64,000 nt of DNA, taken from contig JAJDCO010000105.1 in NCBI GenBank assembly GCA_029260795.1, positions 88,165 to 152,164 on the forward strand, read 5' to 3'. This DNA is from Planctomycetota bacterium (GTDB lineage: Bacteria; Planctomycetota; OFTM77). Each line of letters opens with the position of its first letter. Position 1 is the stretch's first letter. The notes beneath the pieces are model-generated. The model did no database searches, was not told the origin of the DNA, and worked only from the letters and a program-made list of their open reading frames with translations. Below, piece after piece: positions 36,390 through 45,350 of the stretch. The position numbers were made by a program, and so were the translations under genes.

Positions 36390-37982
36390 TTGAAGATGCG
36401 CCGACTCATCAGCGCCTGGATGCTCGTGGCCACCCTTTCGGCCCCGAACCTTCTCGCCCAGGACCCCGCGGCAGAGCTCGAAGCCGAGCTCGCCCGAGGA
36501 TACGATCTCGACACGGTTATGGTGGCCTTTCGGCCGGACGTGGATGCCGGAGCTCGGCAAGCGATCGCCGACGCCTTCACGATGACCCGCGAAAGCTCGA
36601 TCGCTCCGATCGGCGTCGACGTCTTTCGCATTCCCCACGGTGAAGTGGAGGGTGTCGTCGCGGCGCTGCAGGAGCTGCCCGAGGTTCGGTTCGCCGAGCC
36701 CAACCACTTTCGCCGCACGACCTTCATCCCGAACGACCCACGTTATGGCGAGCAGTACGGCTTCCAGCGCATCAACGCCGAGGCCGCCTGGGATGTCACG
36801 CTCGGCGATGCTCAGGTCGTCGTGGCCGTGATCGATACCGGGCTCGATCAGGACCATCCCGACCTCGCCGGTCAACGCTGGGTGAACACCGGCGAGATCG
36901 CCGGCAACGGGCAAGACGACGATGGCAACGGGTACGTCGACGATCGCTTCGGCTACGACTTCTTCGGCAATGCGATCTTCGGGATCTTCCCGCCGCCGGA
37001 GAGCGCCGAGGACAGCGATCCCGAGGACGACAACGGGCACGGCACGCACACCTCGGGAACCGTCGCGGCCGCCACGGACAACGCCGTGGGCGTGGCCGGC
37101 ACGGCTTCGGGATGCCGGGTGATGGTCCTCCGTGCGCTCGGTACCTTCCTGGGCATCGGCTACTCCTCGGACATCATCAACGCGATGATCTACGCCGCCG
37201 ACAACGGCGCATCGGTGATCAGCATGAGCCTGGGTTCGACCGCTTTCTCGAGCGCTGAGCTCGCGGCGGTGGCCTATGCGGAGGAGCTCGGCGTGTTGGT
37301 CGTCGCGGCGGCCGGGAACGGCGGCGACACGACCCTCAACTATCCCGCCGGTTATCCGCAGGTGATGGCCGTGGGCGCGACCGACTCCAGTGACGGGCTG
37401 GCGAGCTTCTCGACGCGCGGTGCGAACGTCGAGGTCTCGGCGCCCGGTGTCGACGTGCTGAGCACTTGGCTTTCGGCCGGCTACTCGTCGGCGAGCGGGA
37501 CTTCGATGGCCTGTCCGCACGCCGCGGGCGTCTCGGCTCTCGTGCGCTCGACGGATCTCGGGCTGTCGGCGTCACAGACGCGCGTGATGATGCAAGAGAC
37601 CGCCACCGATCTCGGAGCGTCCGGCTGGGATCTGGGATTCGGCAACGGTCGCATCGACGCGGCCGCGGCCGTCACGGCATCGCCGCCCGCGGCGAGCCAG
37701 GTGCGGCAGCTCACGCCGGGCGATGGCTCGACGTTGAACTCGGGCTCGACGCCCTTCGGGTTCGGTTGGACCCGAGTCCCGGGAGCGGCCAGCTACACGA
37801 TTCAGCTCGAGCTACCCAACCAACAGAGCCTGTTGCTCTCGAATCTGCCGACGAGCTCGTTCCACGCTCCACAGAACATCTGGGACCGAGCCCCCAGCGG
37901 CACCTACCGCTGGCGCCTCGCGGCCGTGAGCGCCACGTTCCAGGTCATCAGTATCTCAGGGTGGTGGACCTTCACGCTCTGA
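36390..37982 (+). CDS. Secreted subtilisin-like serine protease (S8)
   Basis: 530 residues: signal peptide to about residue 23 (NLLAQ), an I9-like propeptide (about 40-115), the S8 catalytic domain (about 120-440) and a C-terminal Ig/FN3-like domain (about 445-530). The triad is complete: Asp149 in VIDTGLD, His217 in NGHGTHTSGT, Ser372 in SGTSMACPH. An acidic NGQDDDGNGYVDD loop between Asp and His may bind calcium. Start: the TTG at 36390 and the ATG at 36396 differ by two residues; the TTG sits four and the ATG ten bases after GGAGGAG. Likely an extracellular protease. Confidence 0.92.
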   Translation: MKMRRLISAWMLVATLSAPNLLAQDPAAELEAELARGYDLDTVMVAFRPDVDAGARQAIADAFTMTRESSIAPIGVDVFRIPHGEVEGVVAALQELPEVRFAEPNHFRRTTFIPNDPRYGEQYGFQRINAEAAWDVTLGDAQVVVAVIDTGLDQDHPDLAGQRWVNTGEIAGNGQDDDGNGYVDDRFGYDFFGNAIFGIFPPPESAEDSDPEDDNGHGTHTSGTVAAATDNAVGVAGTASGCRVMVLRALGTFLGIGYSSDIINAMIYAADNGASVISMSLGSTAFSSAELAAVAYAEELGVLVVAAAGNGGDTTLNYPAGYPQVMAVGATDSSDGLASFSTRGANVEVSAPGVDVLSTWLSAGYSSASGTSMACPHAAGVSALVRSTDLGLSASQTRVMMQETATDLGASGWDLGFGNGRIDAAAAVTASPPAASQVRQLTPGDGSTLNSGSTPFGFGWTRVPGAASYTIQLELPNQQSLLLSNLPTSSFHAPQNIWDRAPSGTYRWRLAAVSATFQVISISGWWTFTL

Positions 37983-38279
37983 GCGGCTCCGGACGGAGGG
38001 GCGGTGCGGTGTGTCGACCGCTCGTCTCTCCGGCCGATTTTTCACGAGCAGCCTCTTCCGATGGCGAATCGGGCCATTCTGGATCCGAGCGCGGAATCCC
38101 GGCGAACGGGAAACGCGAGCGCGGATCGGTTGTAATGGAGTCGTTTGCCTGGGTCCGAAGAGCATCGGTCCAGAGTCTCCACACGAGAACGGGGTCGGAG
38201 GTGAGCACGGCGAGGTGGGCCGTGGGAGTCTCCTTGCAATGTACTTGTCCCACCTGATTCCGCTGCCGGACTGGACCTG

Positions 38280-41200
38280 ATGGCTCCACGCGAAAAGCTG
38301 ATTGCGACGATTCTGTGCCTCGTTCTGATCCCTCTGATCGGATTCGGGATTTGGCAGCTCCTGTCGGGCGGCGGGAGCGAAGACGCGGTCGATGCGCTCG
38401 ACGTCTCGTCCACAGGCTCGGCAGACGCCGTCGCGATGGAGGCGTTGATCGGCGAGGACCGAAGCGGAGGGTCCGCGGCCGAGACGAGCTCCGAGCTCGA
38501 TGCCGAGCGGGTAGCCGACCAGCGTCGTCGGCGCGAGAACGTACCGCGCGGCGAGATCACGCTTCGACTGGTCGACTCGGTCACGGGCGTTCCCGTGGCT
38601 GGCCTGACCGCCGGCTTGGCACCACCTGATCGACGCCGTCAGGATATCGCGCGACTCGTGCTTTCGGTGGTCGAGGATCCGGCACGCTTCTTCTTCGACG
38701 AGCCACCGTCGCCGGTCGTGAAGGCCGAGGCCGATGAAGGTGGCGTGGTCGCACTCCCCGACATCGAAGCCGGCTGGTACGACATCTGGCTGGATGACCT
38801 CTACTACTACCCCGAGAAACACATCAAGGTCTGCTACTTGCCCGGCGAGCGCAGCGACTTCACGGTGCCGCTGATCCGAGGGGGCCGAGTCCAAGGCAAG
38901 GTGCTCGCCCCCGACGGTAGACCAGTGGCCGGTGCGATGGTCGGCTACCTTCCCACGCTGAACATCGGCGAGCTCGCCGATGCGTTCACGGACATCGAGA
39001 ATCTGCCTCCGATTCCTCGGGGCATCACGGATGACGAAGGCGAGTTCTGGCTCGATACCGTGCCGACCTCCTTCAACGGGATCGTCGCGTCGCGGGCAGA
39101 CGACTTTCTCGGTGGCGTGACGCAAGGCATCCGAGTCGAGTCCGGTGCCGTCTCGAGTGGTGTGGCGGTCTCCCTGGAGCTCGGTGCCACGGTTTCGGGA
39201 CGCGTCGTCGATGAGGAGGGCAACGGAATCCCTTACGCGCTGATCGGAGCCGAGCCCGATCTCAGCGACATGGGCTTCCCGACCCAGGACAAGATCGACA
39301 AGTACATCCAGATCGGCTTGTCACTGCTGACCATCTCGACTGACGAGGAGGGGCGGTACCGCGTCGCAGGTCTCCCGCCGATCAAGATGCGCGCTCGGGC
39401 CCGTTCCAACGAGTTCGGCCGCTCCGATCGTCAGGAGCTCGAGCTGAAGAACGGCGAATCCTACCAGGTCGACTTCACCATCGAGCGCGGCGGCATGATC
39501 AGCGGAGTGGTGCTCGACGAGCGCAATCAGCCGATTCAAAAAGCCGAGGTGAGAGTCGCACGGTTCAGTGGCTTCGATCCGACCACCGACCTGGATATCG
39601 GCCTCGACAAGTCGCTGGTGGACGACGCCATCGACATCATCGGCTCCCGCAGCGGTGACGTGTGGCGGACGACGACGGATGTGCGCGGTCGATTCCGCAT
39701 CGCCGGCTTGCCCGAGGAGCGCGATCTCGTCGTCGAGGCGCGCGCCAACGGCTACCTGCGCGAACGAGCGGAACAGGAGGTCCAAGCCGGCGCCGAAGAC
39801 ATCATCTTGAAGCTCAGCCGCGGCGCGCGCCTGCGCGGACGAGTCGTGGACGCGGGCACGGGCGATCCGATTCCGGTCTACGAGGTCGCGTTGCTCGAGA
39901 TCAAAGACGAGACCGAGGAGGAGGTCGCGGACGAGGTCGCTCCGGCGGCAACGGAGGATCTCGAGGAGTCCAGGGCGGGTCGCGGCAGCGATCGAGCGTC
40001 GCGTCGCGACGGCTTCCGGCGGCGCCGCGCGGAGCGGCGAGGCAAGGACGACATGCCGTTCGGTTGGCGTCCGAGCAGCGAGATGACGCCCGCGGAGCGC
40101 TTGTTTGCGGGTCAGGTCGACCACAGCGAGAAGATCCTCTCGATCGATGGAAGCTTCTACCTGAGCACCTTGCCCGAAGGGGAGTACCTGGTCGGCATCC
40201 GGTCCCCGGGATACCAGCCCTACATCCACGATCCGGCCGTCACGCTGGCAGCGGGGCTGCCGGCCTCCGAGCTCGAGATCGAGCTCATGAAGGGCGGTAC
40301 GATCCAAGGTCGAGTCGAGGCGCTCGACACGGGTGGCATCGTGATGGACGCCAAGGTGCGACTCCTGCCCTACGATCCGGACGTCGAGCCCTCCCTTTCG
40401 CAGGAAGAGGAGATGGCCGTCTCCTTCGTGCCAGCGCTGCTCGATCTCTTAGGCGGCAACCGCTGGGATGAGAGCGATGAGGAGGGCCTCTTTGCGTTTC
40501 ACGGTCTCGAGCCGGGTCAGTACATCGTGCGCGTGCTCGGTGAGGCCTATCTCGAGGCTTGGTCCGAGCCGATCAGCGTCCGAGCAGGCGGCGCCGAATC
40601 GAATGTCACCGTGCGCTTGAGCCCGGGCGGATCCGTGACCGGAGTCGTGCTCGGAGCCGATGGGGAGCCCGAGTCCGGCGCATTGGTCATGACGATGAGC
40701 GGCGAGCGGCCGCGCGGTCGGGGGACGACCGACGAGGACGGCGAGTACGTGATCGGTGGTCTTCCGCCGGGGAGCTACGGAATCATCAAGGTCGGCTTCG
40801 GCTCTCAGGAGGGCGGAGCGACCGGCATGATGGGCGGCTTCAACATGCGGCCATTCTCGATATCCGGCATCGAGACGGTCCGCGTGGACTTCAAGCCCGA
40901 GGCAGGCGCGACCGGAATCCTGCGCGGCGTCGTGCAGTTCCGAGGGCGCCCCGTGAACGGCGCTCGGGTTCAGGTCGGCCGCGACGGTACCGGAGGCGAT
41001 TTCTTGCGCTCGGCGCGCAGCGGCGTCACCAACGAGGAGGGTCGCTTCGAGATCCCATTCCTCGCCGAAGGCCACTACCTGATCACGGTCGACGCCCCGC
41101 GGGACTCCGGTTACCGCTCGAGCGGGCAGACCTTCTTCGAAGCCGACATCTCGTTTGGGGAAGTCACCGAGGTCGTTCTCGATCTCCCGATGGCGACGCT

Positions 41201-42062
41201 GAGCGGCTTGATCGTCGACCAAGAGTCGGGGCAGCCACTCGATGGCGTGCGGCTGACATTGTCTCGTGCCGGTTCGGGACGGATGGACCTCGCCTCGATG
41301 GGTCGGGGCGGTGTCGCCTCCGGTCGCACCGGCGAGGACGGCCGCTTCGAGCTCCGCGGTCTGCCCGAAGGCCAGTTTGACGTCGAGGTCGATCCCAGCA
41401 GCGCGGAGCTGGCCGGCACTGGCGATGAGATGAAGTGGGGCCAAGAGATCCTACGAAGCTCGATCCCCAAGGACGGCGACGTCGATATGGGAACGGTCTC
41501 GCTCTCACGCGGAACGTCGTTGACGGGTCGTGTGACGGACGGCTCCGGTAGCGGAATCGCCAATGCACGGCTTCAGCTCGTGACCAGCGCCGGAAAGCCG
41601 TTGACCGGAGAGCGCCCCGAGTCCGAGTCGGATGGTAGCTTTCGGTTCGAGAGCCTGTCACCGGGCAGCTACGACCTCGAGGTCGACGCCGACGGCTTCG
41701 CGTCGAGGCGCATCAGCGGCGTTACGGTCAGCTCGGGGGCGGAGAATCGCCAAGACGTGCAGCTCTACACGGGCGGAACGCTCGAGGTCTGGGTCGTCGA
41801 GCGCCCCTCGATCCCGCTCGAAGGGATCTCGGTCGACGTGCTCGACGGTTCGGGTCGACCACCGGCAGCCGTTCTCGGCGAGGGCAACTTCATGGAGGTG
41901 CTCTTCGGGCTGGTCACCAACTCGGATGGCTATGCGCGCAAATCGCGCATCGATCCTGGCAGCTATCAGGTCCTCGCCCGGCGCGGTCAGGAGGTCCTCG
42001 GTCAGCAGTCGATCTCGATCCAAGAAGGCAAGACCGCTCAGGTGAAGATCACGATCGAGTAA
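38280..42062 (+). CDS. Membrane-anchored protein of carboxypeptidase-regulatory-like repeats
   Basis: 1260 residues. A single N-terminal membrane helix (residues 8-29), an acidic linker, then roughly ten CarboxypepD_reg-like/transthyretin-fold beta repeats, recognised by recurring G-x-V-x-D-x-x-G-x-P and DEEGRFRIAGLPPG-type blocks. An Arg/Glu-rich insert lies at about 560-600. No peptidase domain is present. Probably a long periplasmic or surface rod with its N-terminus in the cytoplasmic membrane. Such proteins are common in planctomycetes; the role is not known. The ATG at 38280 has only a weak ribosome site. Confidence 0.8.
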   Translation: MAPREKLIATILCLVLIPLIGFGIWQLLSGGGSEDAVDALDVSSTGSADAVAMEALIGEDRSGGSAAETSSELDAERVADQRRRRENVPRGEITLRLVDSVTGVPVAGLTAGLAPPDRRRQDIARLVLSVVEDPARFFFDEPPSPVVKAEADEGGVVALPDIEAGWYDIWLDDLYYYPEKHIKVCYLPGERSDFTVPLIRGGRVQGKVLAPDGRPVAGAMVGYLPTLNIGELADAFTDIENLPPIPRGITDDEGEFWLDTVPTSFNGIVASRADDFLGGVTQGIRVESGAVSSGVAVSLELGATVSGRVVDEEGNGIPYALIGAEPDLSDMGFPTQDKIDKYIQIGLSLLTISTDEEGRYRVAGLPPIKMRARARSNEFGRSDRQELELKNGESYQVDFTIERGGMISGVVLDERNQPIQKAEVRVARFSGFDPTTDLDIGLDKSLVDDAIDIIGSRSGDVWRTTTDVRGRFRIAGLPEERDLVVEARANGYLRERAEQEVQAGAEDIILKLSRGARLRGRVVDAGTGDPIPVYEVALLEIKDETEEEVADEVAPAATEDLEESRAGRGSDRASRRDGFRRRRAERRGKDDMPFGWRPSSEMTPAERLFAGQVDHSEKILSIDGSFYLSTLPEGEYLVGIRSPGYQPYIHDPAVTLAAGLPASELEIELMKGGTIQGRVEALDTGGIVMDAKVRLLPYDPDVEPSLSQEEEMAVSFVPALLDLLGGNRWDESDEEGLFAFHGLEPGQYIVRVLGEAYLEAWSEPISVRAGGAESNVTVRLSPGGSVTGVVLGADGEPESGALVMTMSGERPRGRGTTDEDGEYVIGGLPPGSYGIIKVGFGSQEGGATGMMGGFNMRPFSISGIETVRVDFKPEAGATGILRGVVQFRGRPVNGARVQVGRDGTGGDFLRSARSGVTNEEGRFEIPFLAEGHYLITVDAPRDSGYRSSGQTFFEADISFGEVTEVVLDLPMATLSGLIVDQESGQPLDGVRLTLSRAGSGRMDLASMGRGGVASGRTGEDGRFELRGLPEGQFDVEVDPSSAELAGTGDEMKWGQEILRSSIPKDGDVDMGTVSLSRGTSLTGRVTDGSGSGIANARLQLVTSAGKPLTGERPESESDGSFRFESLSPGSYDLEVDADGFASRRISGVTVSSGAENRQDVQLYTGGTLEVWVVERPSIPLEGISVDVLDGSGRPPAAVLGEGNFMEVLFGLVTNSDGYARKSRIDPGSYQVLARRGQEVLGQQSISIQEGKTAQVKITIE

Positions 42063-42271
42063 TCCGAAGCGAAAACCGAAGTGCGGAATCCGAAGTGCGT
42101 CCGCGGAGCGCCCAAGTGCCACCCCCGATTGGCGTGCCGCGACGGCGGCGCGGAGCTGACGCCAGAGCGGAGCCGAGACGCCCGCGCCGTCGAACTGCCG
42201 AAGCAGGCCATGCGCACTCTCATCAGGTAGAATCACGCTGTCATCTTCGCGATCTCTGGAGCGGCACTCTC

Positions 42272-42604
42272 ATGTCTCGTCTCTTCCTGCTCGCTACGCT
42301 GCTTCTTGCCGGCTGCGTCAATGTCGATCCCGATACGGGCAAGACCATTCCCCGCGGTGGGCAGAAGTACGAGTTCGAGTACGTGGAGAAGCAGGCCAAA
42401 AAGCTCCGGAACGGGATGAGTTACACCGACGTGCTCCTGGTTCTCGGCTCCCCGGCCGAGCGTGATCGCGCCAACTCGCAATGGGTCTATCTCCCCGAGC
42501 GTCCGGCCGTCTTGATTCCCGGCCGTGCGCTTCGCCTGGAGTTCGAAGGGGGCGTGCTCGTAAAGCACGCCTACCATCCGATCATCTTGGGTCAGGAGCT
42601 GTAG
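42272..42604 (+). CDS. Small BamE/SmpA-like lipoprotein
   Basis: 110 residues. A short signal peptide ends in the lipobox LLAGC (Cys15). The mature part contains LRNGMSYTDVLLVLGSPAERD, close to the (G)M-T-xx-(Q/D)V-xx-(L/I)-G-xP helix motif of SmpA/OmlA-fold proteins, followed by WVYLPERP and a beta-strand end. BamE helps outer-membrane protein insertion; whether this small protein has that role is uncertain. It lies 87 bases before the rpiB-like gene. Confidence 0.65.
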   Translation: MSRLFLLATLLLAGCVNVDPDTGKTIPRGGQKYEFEYVEKQAKKLRNGMSYTDVLLVLGSPAERDRANSQWVYLPERPAVLIPGRALRLEFEGGVLVKHAYHPIILGQEL

Positions 42605-42691
42605 GGACGGTGCGGCTTGAACGTCGCGGCCGCTGATTGGGTTTGGTAGAGTCCCCGCTCGTCCGTCCGGCTCACTGAGGATCGGGATCGA

Positions 42692-43444
42692 ATGGATCGA
42701 CAGCGGCTTCAACGCATCGTGCGCAAGGCTCTCGAGCAGGCCCTCGGCTCCGCCGGAGCTGCCTCCGAGCTCGTCGCGCCCTCGATCCGGAGCGGCGCGC
42801 CGGCTGTGCCCACGCGGCCCGGTCCAGCGGCCGTCGAGTCCTGCGATCCGGGGCTCGTCACCGAGAAGGACGTGCTGTCGGCGCGCCAGCAAGGATGGCT
42901 GGTCGTGAGGTCGGGCGCGATCGTGACGCCGGCGGCTCGCGAATCGGCGGAGCGGCACCGGGTCGAGCTCAGACGCCGGCCGCCCTCGAGCGCCTTGTCG
43001 TCCGGGTCGACCACCATCGCGCTGGGCGCGGATCACGGTGGGTTCGAGGTCAAGCAGCGTATCGCGAGGCTCCTCGAGCGACAGGGTGTGACGGTTCTCG
43101 ATGTCGGTACGCACAGCTCGGATCCGGTGGACTATCCCGATATCGCGCACGACGTCGCCCGAGCCGTCGCCGCAGGTCGCTGTCGAGCCGGCATTCTCGT
43201 CGACGGTGCCGGCGTCGGTTCTTGCATGGCGGCGAACAAGGTGGCGGGCATCCGGGCTGCCAACCCGATGAGCGTGGATTCCGCGATCAACAGCCGCCGA
43301 CACAACGACGCGAACGTGCTGTGCCTCGGCTCACGGATGCTGCCTTTCGAGGCGCTCCGTGCGATTCTCGAGGTGTGGCTGCGCGAGCCGTTCGAGGGCG
43401 GACGGCACGCGAAGCGCGTCGCCAAGATCGAGGCCGGATCGTGA
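42692..43444 (+). CDS. RpiB-like sugar-phosphate isomerase with microcompartment-type N-terminus
   Basis: 250 residues; the RpiB/LacAB core (about 108-245) is normal: ALGADHGGFEVKQ, DYPDIAHDVA, MAANKVAGIRAA and HNDANVLCLGSRM. RpiB interconverts ribose 5- and ribulose 5-phosphate. Two oddities. First, residues 1-19 form an amphipathic helix (L6, I9, V10, A13, L14, A17, L18 on one face), then a Pro/Ala linker and a motif VTEKDVL...GAIVTPAARESAE like those in microcompartment-associated proteins (EutQ/EutT type). Second, the usual catalytic Cys of the CGTG loop is Asp171 (ILVDGAG), with Cys178 a few residues on. The stop overlaps the deoC start. Substrate may differ from ribose 5-phosphate. Confidence 0.82.
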   Translation: MDRQRLQRIVRKALEQALGSAGAASELVAPSIRSGAPAVPTRPGPAAVESCDPGLVTEKDVLSARQQGWLVVRSGAIVTPAARESAERHRVELRRRPPSSALSSGSTTIALGADHGGFEVKQRIARLLERQGVTVLDVGTHSSDPVDYPDIAHDVARAVAAGRCRAGILVDGAGVGSCMAANKVAGIRAANPMSVDSAINSRRHNDANVLCLGSRMLPFEALRAILEVWLREPFEGGRHAKRVAKIEAGS

Positions 43445-44313
43445 ACGCCACTCAGCTCGAGATTCTGACCGAAGCGATCGTCGCGCGCCTCACCGATGCG
43501 GGCGAGTTTCCGATGCTCTCGGCTTGTCCGGACGAGGCGGGATGCGCCGGCAACTGTGCCAGTACGTGCCCCGATCGGACTCAGGCGCTGGTCGATGTCG
43601 GAGCGGAGCGCATTCAAGGCCGACTCGGCATGCTTCCGCCCGTCGAAGGTTTCGCCCGCACCATCGACCACACGCTCCTCAAGCCCGAAGCGACGGAAGC
43701 GGAGATCGCACAGCTCTGCGAGGAAGCCGCGACGCATCGCTTCGCCTCGGTGTGCGTGAATCCGACCTACGTCGCGTTCTGTGCCGAGGCGTTGCGCGGC
43801 ACGAGCGTCGCCGTCTGTACGGTGATCGGGTTCCCACTCGGCGCGACGACGTCGGAGGTCAAGGGCTACGAGGCGTATCGCGCCCAGGAGAACGGAGCCA
43901 CCGAGCTGGACATGGTCATCCCGGTCGGTCGTCTCAAGTCGGGCAACGACGATTATGTCCGCAACGACATCCGCGCCGTGGTCGAGGCCAAGAAGCCGGG
44001 CTCGATCGTCAAGGTCATCCTCGAGACTTCGCTGCTGACCGACGACGAGAAAGTACGCGCCTGCCGACTGGCACAAGAGGCGGGCGCCGACTTCGTGAAG
44101 ACGTCGACCGGCTTCTCGACCGGGGGCGCTACCGAAGAGGACATTCGCCTGATGCGGCGCACGGTAGGCGCCAGCATGGGCGTCAAGGCCTCGGGCGGCA
44201 TCCGCGACCGAGACATCGCCGAGCGCATGATCGCCGCGGGCGCGACTCGCCTCGGCGCGAGTGCCGGTATCCGAATCGTTCGAGGGGAAACAGCGGACGG
44301 CGACGGATACTGA
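43441..44313 (+). CDS. deoC: Deoxyribose-phosphate aldolase with encapsulation-peptide-like N-terminus
   Basis: 290 residues. The core from about residue 72 (TIDHTLLKPEAT) is class I DeoC: CTVIGFPLG, ELDMVIPVG, the Schiff-base Lys220 in FVKTSTGF and VKASGGIRD. It splits 2-deoxyribose 5-phosphate into acetaldehyde and glyceraldehyde 3-phosphate. The first ~17 residues, MNATQLEILTEAIVARL, form an amphipathic helix closely like the PduP encapsulation peptide, followed by a Cys cluster CPDEAGCAGNCASTC at about residues 27-41. Plain DeoC proteins are about 220-260 residues. The start is the GTG at 43441, overlapping the upstream stop as GTGA; it is needed to include the helix. Confidence 0.92.
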   Translation: MNATQLEILTEAIVARLTDAGEFPMLSACPDEAGCAGNCASTCPDRTQALVDVGAERIQGRLGMLPPVEGFARTIDHTLLKPEATEAEIAQLCEEAATHRFASVCVNPTYVAFCAEALRGTSVAVCTVIGFPLGATTSEVKGYEAYRAQENGATELDMVIPVGRLKSGNDDYVRNDIRAVVEAKKPGSIVKVILETSLLTDDEKVRACRLAQEAGADFVKTSTGFSTGGATEEDIRLMRRTVGASMGVKASGGIRDRDIAERMIAAGATRLGASAGIRIVRGETADGDGY

Positions 44314-44421
44314 GTCGGCGAGAATCCTCCGACGCGCTCGTACTGACGCCCCCGCCATGGCACCTTGGAGTCGTTCTGCGGCTCCTGTGGAAGCCGCCAC
44401 GTTGCGAGAGGATTCGACCCG

Positions 44422-45267
44422 ATGGGATATGAATCGGCCGAGAACGTCCGGACGCCGGAGGGCGTGCAGTACCACCTCGGCACCGGTCCGGGCGACGTCG
44501 CTCCCGTCATCTTGATGTGCGGGGACCCGGCGCGCGCACGCCGCCTCGCCGAGCACTTCGACGAGATTGAGGTCGTCCGCGAGAATCGTGAGTTCGTCAC
44601 CTTGACCGGGCCGTATCGGGGCGAGCGGGTGTCGGTGGTCGCGACCGGAATCGGCTGTGACAACATGGAGATCGCGATCATCGAGCTGACTCAGTGCTTG
44701 CCGAATGATCGACCGACCTTCCTGCGGCTGGGCTCCTGCGGTGCCCTGCAGCCCGAGATCCACATCGGCGACATCATCATCTCAACCGGCGCCGTTCGAC
44801 TCGAGAACACGTCGACCTACTTCGTCGAGACGGGGTTTCCCGCGGTTGCGCACCCGGAGGTGACGCTGGCGCTCATCGAGGCCGCGGCGCGACTCGAGCA
44901 GACTCACCACGTTGGGCTGACGGCGTGCGCGCCCGGTTTCTATGGGGCCCAGGGGCGACGGATCGCCGGCTTCCCGCCTCGAGATCCCGATCTTCCAGAG
45001 CGCCTCGCCGAGCAGGGCGTGCTCAATTTCGAGATGGAGACGAGCGCGCTGTTCACCTTGTCCAGCTTGTCCAAAGCGCGCTCCGGCGCGGCCTGCGTCG
45101 TCTTTGCGGATCGCACGCAGAACCAGTTTGTCGATGCTTCGGCAAAGAAAGCGGCCGAGGAAAGCGTCATCGCGCTCGGCCTCGAGGCGACCGCCGTGCT
45201 GCGGGCAATGGATGCCGCTCGCGGGGACGGCACTCACTGGCGACCCAGCCAGGGACTCTCGGGCTGA
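44422..45267 (+). CDS. Uridine phosphorylase-family nucleoside phosphorylase (NP-I)
   Basis: 281 residues. NP-I signatures: the phosphate site MCGDPARA, TGPYRGERVSVVATGIG, LRLGSCGAL and the ribose-contact FEMETSALF. The family phosphorolyses nucleosides to base plus (deoxy)ribose 1-phosphate; uridine phosphorylase is the best guess. The ATG at 44422 gives the usual N-terminus. Placed just after rpiB-like and deoC (108-base gap), so its pentose product could feed them once a phosphopentomutase has acted. No encapsulation helix is seen here. Confidence 0.85.
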   Translation: MGYESAENVRTPEGVQYHLGTGPGDVAPVILMCGDPARARRLAEHFDEIEVVRENREFVTLTGPYRGERVSVVATGIGCDNMEIAIIELTQCLPNDRPTFLRLGSCGALQPEIHIGDIIISTGAVRLENTSTYFVETGFPAVAHPEVTLALIEAAARLEQTHHVGLTACAPGFYGAQGRRIAGFPPRDPDLPERLAEQGVLNFEMETSALFTLSSLSKARSGAACVVFADRTQNQFVDASAKKAAEESVIALGLEATAVLRAMDAARGDGTHWRPSQGLSG

Positions 45268-45350
45268 GCGTTCGAATCGCGTAACCCCACCGTAGATCTC
45301 CCGTCCATTCTTCGGAGTGCCGGGACGCACGGGTGTGTGGGGAGATTGCG

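Noticed and set aside
45268..45300. GTTCGAATC, like a tRNA T-loop
   Set aside because: No acceptor, D or anticodon stem can be folded around it.
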